Shown here: one piece after another, positions 1 through 7,679 of the stretch
How the letters are laid out: each line of letters begins with the position of its first letter
Numbering within the stretch: position 1 is the stretch's first letter
Source: Fimbriiglobus sp043785105
GTDB lineage: Bacteria; Planctomycetota; Planctomycetia; Gemmatales; Gemmataceae
Assembly: GCA_043785105.1 (NCBI GenBank)
Contig: JAYVXO010000140.1
Span: 1-16,085, forward strand
Length of the DNA: 16,085 nucleotides
Direction of reading: 5' to 3'
Notes under the pieces: model-generated
The model's database searches: none
What the model was told of the DNA's origin: nothing
What the model saw: only the letters and a program-made list of their open reading frames with translations
Made by a program: the position numbers and the translations under genes

Positions 1-1389
1 TTTTTTTGGCCCGGAGGCGAGGACGTTCTCCGCGATCAGGAAATCGGACAGACGACGCAGGCCCCACCAGAGCGATTGCGGTCCGGGTGGGCCATCCCCG
101 TTTCGATTGTTGTCGCCGCCCAACTGTGCCAACAGACGCAAGAACTCCTCCACGCACGGCGGACTCGACGGCAACGCACCACCCTTCACCACCCGCCACA
201 CCATCGGCCACTCCCCCACCGAAAACACCGTCTCGCAACTCGCACGCGGACGCTCCCGCGACTCGTCCGTCACCGACACAATCCGCCACGCGATGGTCGC
301 AGACAACAGCAAACAAGTCTTCCGCCGCGACACCGTCTCCAACGGAATGTCTTCCACCCGACAACCCGTCTTCCACACGCGAAAATCACTCGCCGCCGCC
401 CAGCGGGCCACAGAATCCGGCCCGATCAACCCGATCGCCGCCGCCGTCGCAATCGGCCGACTCGTCCGCCACAGCCACGCCACATCCGTGCCGTCGTTCG
501 GGCCGCCCACCTCCCGCACCAGCACCACGTGCACCGTCACCGACGGTACGTGCGACCGCGCGACCGGCGGCAGCACCGTCACCGCTTTTGCCCGAATGTC
601 CAGTGTGGCCGTGCGCGCCGTCCGCTTCGGCGGCGTGGGCACCGCCACCGGTTTTCGCTCCCGCACCGCCGCCGCCGACACCTCCGCGAGGACTGTCCGA
701 TCCGCCTCCGGACCCGCCTCCGGAGCCGGTTCCGTCGTGCGACGCACCGGCTTGGCCCGAATCAAAAACGCCGCCCGCGGACCGCTCACACTTGCCGCTT
801 CCACGAACAGGTCGTCGCTGTCCGCCTCGCGATCCGCGACGCGGACGACCGGCGTCTGCGGACACGCCGCCGCCAATCGGCCGGCCCCGCGATACCCCTC
901 CAACCCGCGCAGACGTTCCGTCTCCTCGATGGGCCAGTGCCGTCGTGTCACGCTCCGGCCGCGCGTCTCGGCCGCGCGGCCGAAAGACGCGATCCCGAGC
1001 AGACCCCGGTTCGGCTTGTTCGGCGTGACGGCGAATCGGCCGTGCGCGGACCGGCCGCGCCTGTGCTCACGGGCGAGGCCCCGCACGTCCTTGGGCGGGT
1101 GCTTCGTGTCGTCGCGTTCGGTGGTGTCTTGGACATCCAAGATGACGGGGTGTTGTCGAATGCGTCCGAGCGTAGCCTGAGAGTGGGGTTGGTGGATGGC
1201 TTCGGGGGTGACGGTGGGGTGATCGCAGAATCGGTAGGCGGCCTGCGTTTCGGACCACGTCTCGCAGGCCGCGTTGAGGCTGGCTTCGGGCTGAGCCACG
1301 AGGGGTTCGAGGAGTTGTTGCGGGCGTCGGTTCAACCGTTGATCCGTCCGGTCGATGCCGTCGCGTTCGTCGGCGATGCGGTGCGTCAG
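1..1389 (-). CDS. IS4-family (Tn5-like) transposase, partial and probably decayed
   Basis: The minus frame is open from the left edge to beyond position 1500 and reads as a DDE transposase of the IS4/Tn5 type. In order I see an ETQAAYRF block (about 1228-1251), QDTTE with the first catalytic Asp at 1126-1128, DREAD with the second Asp at 832-834, and a C-terminal GLRRLSDFLI block next to the edge. The Y-R-E-K signature is damaged: Arg (403-405) and Lys (370-372) keep the expected spacing, but the Glu position (391-393) is Ala and the Tyr position is Ser. No in-frame ATG or GTG precedes the homologous region, so the 5' end given is only where similarity fades. An ATG at 1443-1445 lies in another frame that soon stops, which hints at a frameshift. 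The stop lies outside the window. The family is fairly certain; function is doubtful. Confidence 0.75.
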   Translation of the reverse strand, partial: MTHRIADERDGIDRTDQRLNRRPQQLLEPLVAQPEASLNAACETWSETQAAYRFCDHPTVTPEAIHQPHSQATLGRIRQHPVILDVQDTTERDDTKHPPKDVRGLAREHRRGRSAHGRFAVTPNKPNRGLLGIASFGRAAETRGRSVTRRHWPIEETERLRGLEGYRGAGRLAAACPQTPVVRVADREADSDDLFVEAASVSGPRAAFLIRAKPVRRTTEPAPEAGPEADRTVLAEVSAAAVRERKPVAVPTPPKRTARTATLDIRAKAVTVLPPVARSHVPSVTVHVVLVREVGGPNDGTDVAWLWRTSRPIATAAAIGLIGPDSVARWAAASDFRVWKTGCRVEDIPLETVSRRKTCLLLSATIAWRIVSVTDESRERPRASCETVFSVGEWPMVWRVVKGGALPSSPPCVEEFLRLLAQLGGDNNRNGDGPPGPQSLWWGLRRLSDFLIAENVLASGPKK

Positions 1390-1506
1390 GGGTCGGACTC
1401 GGAGAGAATCGGCGGTCGAACCCGAAACTGCGGCGCAACTGCCATGCCGATCGGGTGGCCCAAAAGCGGATTGCCGCAAATACTTGTGTGTAAATGGCGG
1501 AAGCCT

Positions 1507-1600
1507 CCCAGGGTAACGGACCTGCGGCCCGCAACCCTGGGCTAAGGGAACAACCCCGTTGGGGTTGAAAACCAGTCGTCTGCAAACGGGAACAAATTTC
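1507..1600. repeat. Bipartite stem-loop element, locus 1, inside the 1390-1727 gap
   Basis: A large hairpin with CCCAGGGT (1507-1514) and ACCCTGGG (1534-1541) arms is followed by a linker starting GCTAAGGGAA. Next is a perfect mini-hairpin, CAACCCC-GTT-GGGGTTG (1551-1567), and about 30 bases of unpaired sequence. Bases 1540-1595 recur perfectly in inverted orientation at 15933-15988. The rest of the 1390-1727 gap has no gene; its 3' part (about 1620-1700) is AT-rich and probably carries the promoter of the following DUF1559 gene. Confidence 0.8.
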
Positions 1601-1727
1601 CCACCCGCAATCGTGACGCCTACCCCTATTTGGAACTATTTTGCGATATTTATTGTTTTGCAACTGGGAAAGTGGTACAAGGCAGTGTTCTCTTGTGGCA
1701 TTCCCTCTTCCGTTGTCGGAGAAAATC

Positions 1728-2645
1728 ATGCGTCGTCGTCGTGGATTTACCCTGATTGAATTGTTGGTCGTCATCGCAATTATTGCGATCCTGATTGGTT
1801 TACTTCTTCCCGCCGTCCAAAAAGTGCGCGAGGCAGCAGCCCGTGCGCAGTGCCAGAACAACCTGAAACAACTCGGACTCGCACTGCACAGTTACCATGA
1901 CGTGAACAACGGCTTCCCGCAGGCCTACACGTACCCACCCACTGCCGCCGAACCGTTCGTTCACGCCTGGGGCATGCGCATCCTGCCTTACGTCGAACAA
2001 GGGCCGCTGTACGCCTCGTACAGCCAGACCCAACACGCCTTTTTGCCCCCCAATACGGCGGTGATTCAGAACCAACTGAAGGTCTTCCAGTGCCCGTCCA
2101 CACCGAGCCAGAACCGACTGAACAACACGCCCGCTGGCGTGATACCCGGTATCCCCGCTTTCGCAGCGGCGTGCAGCGATTACGCCCCGACGAGCGGCAT
2201 CCTCGGCAGCCTGTGGGACATCATCTTCACACCGGGGACGGCGGGCGGCGACCGCCACGGCGTCATCCGGGCTAACTTGAAGCACCAAATTTTGGCGATC
2301 ACGGACGGTACGTCCAACACGGTCATGATCGCTGAAGCCGCCGGGCGAAACGATCTGTACCGGCTCGGGCAAAAGGTGACCGGCTTGAACCTCGGCGGCG
2401 GGTGGGGCGACCCGATCAACGGCGAAAACTGGTTCGGCGGCAGTCTACCCAACGGCACGGGTGCCGGTGCCTGCGTCATTAACTGCACCAACGAGTATGG
2501 CAAGGGGATGTACTCGTTCCACACCAGTGGTGTGAACGTGGCGTTTGCAGACGGGTCCGTGCGATTCCTCACGCAAAGCACGGACCCCAAGACGGTCGCC
2601 AACATTGTCACTGCCGCCAAGGGTGAAGTCGTTCCAAGCTTCTAA
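1728..2645 (+). CDS. DUF1559 domain protein with prepilin-type N-terminal methylation motif
   Basis: A predicted pseudopilin-like secreted protein of 305 residues. Residues 1-6 are a basic leader ending in Gly, followed by FTLIELLVV, the prepilin peptidase site with Glu at mature position +5 and a hydrophobic helix to about residue 30. The VREAAARAQCQNNLKQ block (33-48) and a C-terminal SFHTSGVNVAFADGSVRFL region with the DG motif are DUF1559 hallmarks. The start is the ATG at 1728, with GGAG at 1718-1721 six bases upstream; the frame stays open further upstream but would bury the leader. The lipoprotein gene follows after a 190-base repeat-filled gap. DUF1559 proteins are greatly expanded in planctomycetes and their function is poorly known. 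Placement in an envelope or pilus-like structure is inference from the leader. Confidence 0.93.
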   Translation: MRRRRGFTLIELLVVIAIIAILIGLLLPAVQKVREAAARAQCQNNLKQLGLALHSYHDVNNGFPQAYTYPPTAAEPFVHAWGMRILPYVEQGPLYASYSQTQHAFLPPNTAVIQNQLKVFQCPSTPSQNRLNNTPAGVIPGIPAFAAACSDYAPTSGILGSLWDIIFTPGTAGGDRHGVIRANLKHQILAITDGTSNTVMIAEAAGRNDLYRLGQKVTGLNLGGGWGDPINGENWFGGSLPNGTGAGACVINCTNEYGKGMYSFHTSGVNVAFADGSVRFLTQSTDPKTVANIVTAAKGEVVPSF

Positions 2646-2664
2646 CTTGGCGATGCCAACAAAT

Positions 2665-2787
2665 CCTGGGGTGCGCGAAACGCGACCCCAGGCTAATCGC
2701 TGGCATCCCTACAGGATGCCTCGACTTGCTTTTATCCCGAAGGGATTTCAACCATTAGCCTGGGGTTGAGCGCAGCGACACCCCAGG
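2665..2787. repeat. Paired bipartite stem-loop elements, locus 2 (head to head)
   Basis: Four hairpins in a near-symmetrical array: CCTGGGGT...ACCCCAGG (2665-2692, with an inner CGCG-AAA-CGCG), GGCATCC-CTACA-GGATGCC (2702-2720), ATCCC-GAA-GGGAT (2734-2746), and CCTGGGGT...ACCCCAGG (2759-2787). GGCTAAT (2691-2697) and ATTAGCC (2754-2760) join large and small hairpins and are inverse copies of each other. It fills most of the gap between the DUF1559 gene and the lipoprotein gene. Confidence 0.85.
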
Positions 2788-2835
2788 TGACTTCCACACA
2801 GCACCAAAACCTGGTCATTTGAGAGACTTAACGTG

Positions 2836-3300
2836 ATGCCCCAGTTGACACACTTCCGCCTCGTCTCGGTGCGAACCGGGGCGGGGCTTTTCTTGGCGAT
2901 GTTGGCTCTGGTGACAGCGTCTTGCGGCAACGGTCGCAAAACCTGTTACCCGGTCGCGGGCACCATTCACGTCGATGGGAAACCCGTTGCCGATGCCATG
3001 ATTCAGCTTCACTCGGCCGACCCCGCCGATCACGAAGGCCCGAACCGCGTGATCCCGCTGGCGATGACGGACGATACTGGCAAGTTCAAGCTCTCGACCT
3101 ACGGCGACGACGACGGCGCACCCGCCGGTGAGTACGCCGTCACGATCACATGGCGGCAACGCTCCGGACTGCTGAAGAATCAGTTTGACGGTCCCGACCG
3201 ATTGAAAGGGAAGTACAACTCCAAGGAACTGTCCGGGTTGAAAGTCACGATCGAGAAGAAGCCCCAAGAACTGACGCTGTTTGAACTGACGACGAAGTGA
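2836..3300 (+). CDS. Small lipoprotein with carboxypeptidase-regulatory-like (transthyretin-like) domain
   Basis: About 154 residues. A hydrophobic N-terminal segment (GLFLAMLALVTASC) ends in Cys near residue 31, consistent with a lipoprotein signal, although the -3 residue is Thr and not the usual Leu. The mature part carries VAGTIHVDGKPVADAMIQL, then DDTGKFKLSTY and PAGEYAVTITW, the pattern of a small beta-sandwich CarboxypepD_reg-like domain. ATG at 2836 is preferred over the adjacent GTG at 2833; GAGAG at 2821-2825 is a weak ribosome site. Such proteins often sit beside DUF1559 genes in planctomycetes (general knowledge), so an envelope role together with the upstream gene is likely. No catalytic motif is visible, and a binding or structural role is inference. 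Confidence 0.83.
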   Translation: MPQLTHFRLVSVRTGAGLFLAMLALVTASCGNGRKTCYPVAGTIHVDGKPVADAMIQLHSADPADHEGPNRVIPLAMTDDTGKFKLSTYGDDDGAPAGEYAVTITWRQRSGLLKNQFDGPDRLKGKYNSKELSGLKVTIEKKPQELTLFELTTK

Positions 3301-3314
3301 TTTGATTCCGATCC

Positions 3315-3352
3315 AATACAGCCGCCATCCGATTTCGGATGGCGGCTGTATT
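3315..3352. terminator. Perfect 18-bp hairpin between convergent genes
   Basis: Arms 3315-3332 and 3335-3352 pair perfectly (AATACAGCCGCCATCCGA and its complement) around a TT loop. It lies 14 bases after the lipoprotein stop codon. The following T-run is short (ATTTG), so this may be a weak intrinsic terminator or a transcript-end stabiliser. Its symmetry would let it work on either strand. Confidence 0.7.
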
Positions 3353-3384
3353 TGTGGCGACAAGTAAGACTCAAGTCCAGAAAT

Positions 3385-3418
3385 GGGAGTGCGGGTTGAA
3401 CCTTCAACCCGCACTCCC
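3385..3418. terminator. Second perfect hairpin between convergent genes, 16-bp stem
   Basis: Arms 3385-3400 (GGGAGTGCGGGTTGAA) and 3403-3418 pair perfectly around a CC loop. It lies 17 bases beyond the stop codon of the minus-strand DUF1559 gene, so it is probably the 3' hairpin of that transcript. There is no clear T-tract. Confidence 0.6.
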
Positions 3419-3435
3419 GACAACTCAGTTCACGT

Positions 3436-4539
3436 CTAGTCCAAATTAAACACTTCGCCACCGCTGCGGGTGATGAAGGCGATCAGTGATGCGGCGGAAA
3501 TACTCGATCGCAGGAACCCGACGGACCCGTCACACCGGAGCATGTTACAACCGCCCGTGTGGGCCGAGTACGGTGCGGCGTGGTTGGTCACGTTCATGAT
3601 GTCGCAACCCGTCGTCGCATTGACTTGCGTACCGGCGGCGTTGACCGTGTAGCCCCGCATGTAGGTCACGCCGTTCTGGTCGGCCCACGCACCCCGAATG
3701 TACTGGGTCGCGTCGCCCTGACCACTCAATGGTGTGATCACATTTGCGGCAATCAGCGCAGCGGCGGTTGACGGTATCGCGGCGACGGCTTTGCCGCGGA
3801 TGAACGCGGACACGCCACGGCCCGCGATTTCCGTGAACAGCAACGTGTTGCTGGTCCCGTCCGTAATCGATATAAGCGGGTTGCCGCTATTCGGGCCGTT
3901 CGCACCCTTCGGGCTAAGCGCCGCCGAGTTCCTGACATTGGCCGGCGGGGTGCCGAGGTTACACCGGCTCGCACTGTACAACGTGTCGTCAACGCCCGTG
4001 AACGGCCAGTAGTCCACGCGAGAATACCGGTGACCCACATTGCCAAAATAACCACTCATAATGATGTCATAGTTGGCCAGTTGCTCGCCACCGGGTGTGG
4101 ACGGACACAGGAACACCTTCACGGGTGTCGATCCGGCGATGTTGGTGGCGCCTGGTGCAGGCGCCGGCAGATTCAAAGGGTCCAGAATCGAGATTTGCCG
4201 GTTCACCAAGTTAGCAAGATTTCCTTGCTCGATGTACTCCGCAATCATGACCGTGGCGGTGAACCCCTGGGTCTGCGGCCCGTAAGGGTTTGCCGGGCGA
4301 GGGTTTGATGCGAAGTCGTAGCCCCAGGCCGGGAGCTTCCCGTTGGTGCTTTCGTAGTTGTGCAGCGCCAACCCGATCTGTTTCAGGTTGTTCTGACACT
4401 GCGCGCGAGCGGCGGCTTCACGCACTTTTTGCACGGCGGGTAACAGCAACCCGATTAGGATTGCGATGATCGCAATCACCACCAACAACTCAATCAGTGT
4501 AAACCCTGGGCGGACTGCCCGACGAACACGTGGGACCAT
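3436..4539 (-). CDS. DUF1559 domain protein with prepilin-type N-terminal methylation motif
   Basis: 367 residues, complete. A basic leader (MVPRVRRAVRPG) precedes FTLIELLVV, so predicted prepilin peptidase cleavage is after Gly12, followed by a hydrophobic helix and VREAAARAQCQNNLKQ. The middle contains VFLCPSTPGG and ISITDGTSNTLLFTE, and the C-terminus has a YSAHTGGCNMLRCDGSVGFL block; all are typical of DUF1559. The ATG at 4537-4539 has GAGG five bases upstream on the coding strand (4545-4548). It is convergent with the lipoprotein gene and divergent from the kinase gene. The first 43 residues from the cleavage Gly are identical to those of the DUF1559 protein at 1728-2645, but with different codons. 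The same export route is likely; exact function is unknown. Confidence 0.93.
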   Translation of the reverse strand: MVPRVRRAVRPGFTLIELLVVIAIIAILIGLLLPAVQKVREAAARAQCQNNLKQIGLALHNYESTNGKLPAWGYDFASNPRPANPYGPQTQGFTATVMIAEYIEQGNLANLVNRQISILDPLNLPAPAPGATNIAGSTPVKVFLCPSTPGGEQLANYDIIMSGYFGNVGHRYSRVDYWPFTGVDDTLYSASRCNLGTPPANVRNSAALSPKGANGPNSGNPLISITDGTSNTLLFTEIAGRGVSAFIRGKAVAAIPSTAAALIAANVITPLSGQGDATQYIRGAWADQNGVTYMRGYTVNAAGTQVNATTGCDIMNVTNHAAPYSAHTGGCNMLRCDGSVGFLRSSISAASLIAFITRSGGEVFNLD

Positions 4540-4852
4540 GACAACCTCAGAACGGGGGGAAGAGGACGGCTGACCGCGATGACAGGTGCGAGTGATGACA
4601 TCCCGGACAATGCCAGCGAAAGAGATCGACGGTCAGACTGTATCGTGCCTAAAAGTCAATTGCGAGTGGAATTTCTCGAAATCTTCTTGCCGAGTGAAAG
4701 AAGTGATATCGGACAGGGGCGGGAAGCTGTCACGGGATGAGAATTGTCTCGATCTACTTGTTCACGCCACCGGGGCAATCGGGTAAATTGTTGAACACGT
4801 CGGGCGAATACCCCCGAATCGACTCGATCCCACCAGCGAAGCGGAGCATCCC
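4540..4852. other. Divergent intergenic region without a recognised gene
   Basis: Between the minus-strand DUF1559 start and the plus-strand kinase start. It holds the two ribosome sites (GAGG on the minus strand at 4545-4548, GGAG on the plus strand at 4843-4846). I see no convincing -35/-10 pair with correct spacing, no long palindrome and no conserved small reading frame. It must contain the promoters of both genes. Confidence 0.5.
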
Positions 4853-7024
4853 GTGCGTGAATTTTTCCAGTGCGTGGCGGAAGCCGTTGTGGAGAACGGT
4901 ATTCAGGGGCTGGCCCACATGGTGCCGGGCGGGCCGTTTGTTTATGCCGTTGGCGAGAGTGCGTTCAAGAAGTACAAGGAGCGGCGCCGGGTTCAGCAGC
5001 AGCAGGCGGACTTCCAGCAGTTGGCGAACGCCAAGATCGACGAGATTCGCGTCGAGTTGGTCGAAATTGTGAACGAAGTCGCCGCTCGGGTTCCGGCGGG
5101 GCACAACGTCGCGGCGCCGACGGACGACGAGATCATCGACCTCGTGCAATACCTGACCGGCATTCCGGAAGCGTTGCGGCAATCGTTGAAACGGGCCGAA
5201 GACCCGACCGGGACGACGGTGCCGCAAAACTTCGCAGTGAACAGCGCCGAGGACATCGTGAAAGTTCTCCCGCCGCGTCCGCCCCGATTCCGGCCTGGAA
5301 TGTGTGTGCCGAACAGACCCGGACGAGTGCTGGAACGACTGTTAGGCATGGGCGGCTTTGGCGAAGTGTGGTACGCCCGAGATACCCGCATCAACTCGTT
5401 TTCCGGTGCGATTAAATTCTGCTTCGGACAAACGGGGCGCGACCTGATTCACGAAGCGGACCTGATTAACCGCGTCATGGAAGCCGGGTCGCACCCGAAC
5501 ATCGTGCCGCTAACGGACATCCACCTCGACGGGGACACGCCGTGGTTGCAGTTCGAGTACGTCAGCGGCGGGAGCTTGACGGACTGGATTCACTCCCTGG
5601 CGGGGATGACCAACGACGCGCGGTTGCCGCAGGTGGTCGCGGCCATCCGACAACTCGCAGGCGCGATCGGGTTCTTCCACTCACTGCCCCACCCAATCGC
5701 CCACCGCGACTTGAAGCCGTCGAACATCCTGCTGGACGCCGCGAGGAAGCGTCTGCGGATCACGGACTTCGGCATCGGCTCCGTGACCGCGAAGGAAACC
5801 AACCGCCAGGAACGGACCGGGCAAAGCACGCGCGGCGGGCGGCTGTTGAGTTACCTGCGCGGGTCGCACACGCCGATCTACAGCAGCCCGCAACAGCGCC
5901 GCGGCGACGCCCCCGACCCCCGCGACGACGTTCACGCCCTCGGCGTCATCGCGTACCAAATGCTGACCGGCAAGCTCGACAGCGGCCCCGGCACCGGCGC
6001 GACCCACGCCCTCAAGCGAATGGCCGTCGCCGACGAAGTCGCCGACCTGATCCTCCGCTGCGCCTCCGAAGAATTGGACGACCGCCCGGCAACCGCAACG
6101 GCGTTCATGAGCGAACTGAATGAGTTGGGGAAAGCAAAAGCGAAGTCCGAACCCGAACCAATCGCACTCCAACCCGTTGCGCCGCCTCCTCCGCCACGCA
6201 TTGCTAAACCAGTGTTGAAGGTTTTGAATGCGGGCAACAACCACTTGGGAAATATCAAACCGGCGCCGATCGAAGTTTACCCCGTCGTGTCGCCTCGACC
6301 ACCCATCGCCAAGCCAGTGTTAAAGGATGATGACTTGAAAATTCCGCTGCCCGGCGGGTTGTCGATGGCGTTCTCGTATTGCCCACCGGGGAATTTCCGC
6401 ATGGGTGGTTCGGCATACGACATCGAAAAACCAGTTCACACCGTCACGTTAACCAAGGGCTTTTATGCGGGCGTTTTCCCGGTCACGCAGGAGCAGTATC
6501 AAGCGGTGGTGGGCACGAACCCGAGCCACTTCAAGGGACCGAAACGGCCAGTCGAGAAATTGAACTGGAGCGATTCGCAGGAGTTTTGTGTCAAGCTGTC
6601 GAAGCTGTGTGGCCGGGAAATTCGCTTGCCGACGGAAGCCGAATGGGAATATTTCTGCCGCGCCGGGAGTACGACGGACTATTGCAACGGCGACGACGAA
6701 GCTGCCCTGCACCGGGTCGGTTGGTGCGATAGCAACAGTTACCGTGAAGCGCATTCCGTCGGTGAACTGTTACCAAACGCATGGAATTTATGCGATTGTC
6801 ATGGCAATGTTTGGGAGTGGTGTTTGGACTGGTACGATGAAAATGCGTATCAACGGGGAGACTGCCAAGACCCGACCGGCCCGAAAAGCGGCTCGTACCG
6901 TGTGCTTCGCGGCGGGAGCTGGAGCAGCACCGCCACGGGCTGCCGGTCGGCGAACCGCTATTGGGGCGTCCCGTCGGATCGGAGTCGCATCCTTGGCTTG
7001 CGTTGTGCCGCAGGTCTGAGCTAA
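4853..7024 (+). CDS. Ser/Thr protein kinase fused to a SUMF1 (FGE-sulfatase-like) domain
   Basis: 723 residues, GTG start with GGAG at 4843-4846. Residues 1-140 form a charged helical domain with a Gln-rich stretch (about 48-56) and no known motif. The Hanks-type kinase core spans about 155-425: Gly loop LGMGGFGEVWY (164-174), ATP Lys188 (AIKF), catalytic HRDLKPSN (284-291, Asp286), and DFG (305-307). SPQQ (345-348) replaces APE, and Arg411 is the late conserved Arg. The core looks active. A Pro-rich linker (426-494) contains IAKPVLK twice (450-456, 485-491). Residues 500-722 are SUMF1-like: RLPTEAEWEY (591-600), GNVWEWC (651-657), RVLRGGSW (683-690), GLRC (715-718). By alignment from memory to human FGE, one catalytic Cys is kept (Cys697) and the other is Ser692, so this domain probably binds rather than oxidises. 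No membrane segment is evident. Substrates are unknown. Confidence 0.92.
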   Translation: MREFFQCVAEAVVENGIQGLAHMVPGGPFVYAVGESAFKKYKERRRVQQQQADFQQLANAKIDEIRVELVEIVNEVAARVPAGHNVAAPTDDEIIDLVQYLTGIPEALRQSLKRAEDPTGTTVPQNFAVNSAEDIVKVLPPRPPRFRPGMCVPNRPGRVLERLLGMGGFGEVWYARDTRINSFSGAIKFCFGQTGRDLIHEADLINRVMEAGSHPNIVPLTDIHLDGDTPWLQFEYVSGGSLTDWIHSLAGMTNDARLPQVVAAIRQLAGAIGFFHSLPHPIAHRDLKPSNILLDAARKRLRITDFGIGSVTAKETNRQERTGQSTRGGRLLSYLRGSHTPIYSSPQQRRGDAPDPRDDVHALGVIAYQMLTGKLDSGPGTGATHALKRMAVADEVADLILRCASEELDDRPATATAFMSELNELGKAKAKSEPEPIALQPVAPPPPPRIAKPVLKVLNAGNNHLGNIKPAPIEVYPVVSPRPPIAKPVLKDDDLKIPLPGGLSMAFSYCPPGNFRMGGSAYDIEKPVHTVTLTKGFYAGVFPVTQEQYQAVVGTNPSHFKGPKRPVEKLNWSDSQEFCVKLSKLCGREIRLPTEAEWEYFCRAGSTTDYCNGDDEAALHRVGWCDSNSYREAHSVGELLPNAWNLCDCHGNVWEWCLDWYDENAYQRGDCQDPTGPKSGSYRVLRGGSWSSTATGCRSANRYWGVPSDRSRILGLRCAAGLS

Positions 7025-7084
7025 GCCGAGGGATCGCCGGGCCGTCGTGCCAGGCGGTTCCGGACCGTGGCGGGTGCGAAATGC

Positions 7085-7311
7085 AACCTCACCCCCAACC
7101 CCTCTCCGACGCGGAGAGGGGAGCCAGACCACTCTACCTCCCTCCCCGTCTGCGGGGAGGGCCGGGGTGGGGTCCGAACTACCACCCGACACAGGACGGT
7201 TATCGAAACGTGTGGCCGGTTCGACCCCCCTTAATCCCCCCGCACGCGGGGGGAGAGAAGAACTCTTGTTCCCCCTCTCCGCGTCGGGGAGGGGGCTAGG
7301 GGGTGGGGTTT
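7085..7311. repeat. C/G-rich multi-hairpin intergenic repeat in the 7025-7348 gap
   Basis: The ends form an imperfect inverted repeat (ACCTCACCCCCAACCCC... against ...GGGGGCTAGGGGGTGGGG). Inside are at least three perfect short hairpins: CCCCTCTCCG-ACG-CGGAGAGGGG (7099-7121), a 9-bp stem with a TCTG loop (7140-7161), and CCCCCCGC-AC-GCGGGGGG (7236-7253). A CCCCCTC...GAGGGGG pair spans about 7271-7295. Strand asymmetry is strong: C-rich at the left, G-rich at the right. Apparent reading frames through it are low-complexity and are not called. The element may also end kinase transcription. Confidence 0.8.
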
Positions 7312-7348
7312 CATCTGCTACAATCAGTCATCAAAAAGGAGACCAGCG

Positions 7349-7615
7349 ATGATTTTCACAGCGGACGATATCCAGGCGAGACTCCGCGGGCAACCGTTTG
7401 AGCCGCTACGAATGGTGACAACCACGGGGCAGACCTACGACGTGTATCACCCCGATTTGGTACTTGTCGGGCGACGATTCGTAATCATAGGAACGCCCAG
7501 CGCGGAGAATCCCGCCCATATTGATGGTGCAACGCACGTTGCGTTAGTCCATATCACCGAAATGCGATCGTTACCCACACCCGTGACGCCAGGTGGTACG
7601 GCTCCGAATTCCTGA
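7349..7615 (+). CDS. Small conserved planctomycete-type protein, function unknown
   Basis: 88 residues beginning MIFTADDIQARLRGQPFEPLRM and containing TTTGQTYDVYHPDLVLVGRR, then a short strand-rich part to VALVHITEM. The layout (an N-terminal helix that reads 'residues of the domain should be in this range', then strands TYDVYHPDLVLVG) resembles short hypothetical proteins I recall as abundant in planctomycetes. The ATG is supported by an excellent AAGGAG (7336-7341) seven bases upstream. There is no signal peptide or membrane segment, so it is probably cytoplasmic. It follows the hairpin cluster and faces the TIGR03000 gene. I cannot assign a function. Confidence 0.82.
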   Translation: MIFTADDIQARLRGQPFEPLRMVTTTGQTYDVYHPDLVLVGRRFVIIGTPSAENPAHIDGATHVALVHITEMRSLPTPVTPGGTAPNS

Positions 7616-7679
7616 TTCGTTGCAAAGGATTCAGTCGAAACACCCGACAGCTTACGCAGCCGGTTCGCCGGGAAAATCG

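Noticed and set aside
6..1545. Several long plus-strand reading frames (up to 489 codons)
   Set aside because: They are Arg/Pro/His-rich shadows in high-GC DNA. A minus-strand frame over the same bases encodes recognisable IS4 transposase motifs.
4586..4786. 66-codon plus-strand frame in the divergent region before the kinase
   Set aside because: No ribosome site and no recognisable sequence; it covers the region that must hold the promoters.
6961..7352. Plus-strand reading frames through the 7085-7311 hairpin cluster
   Set aside because: The translations are low-complexity products of C- and G-runs, with no ribosome site or family resemblance.
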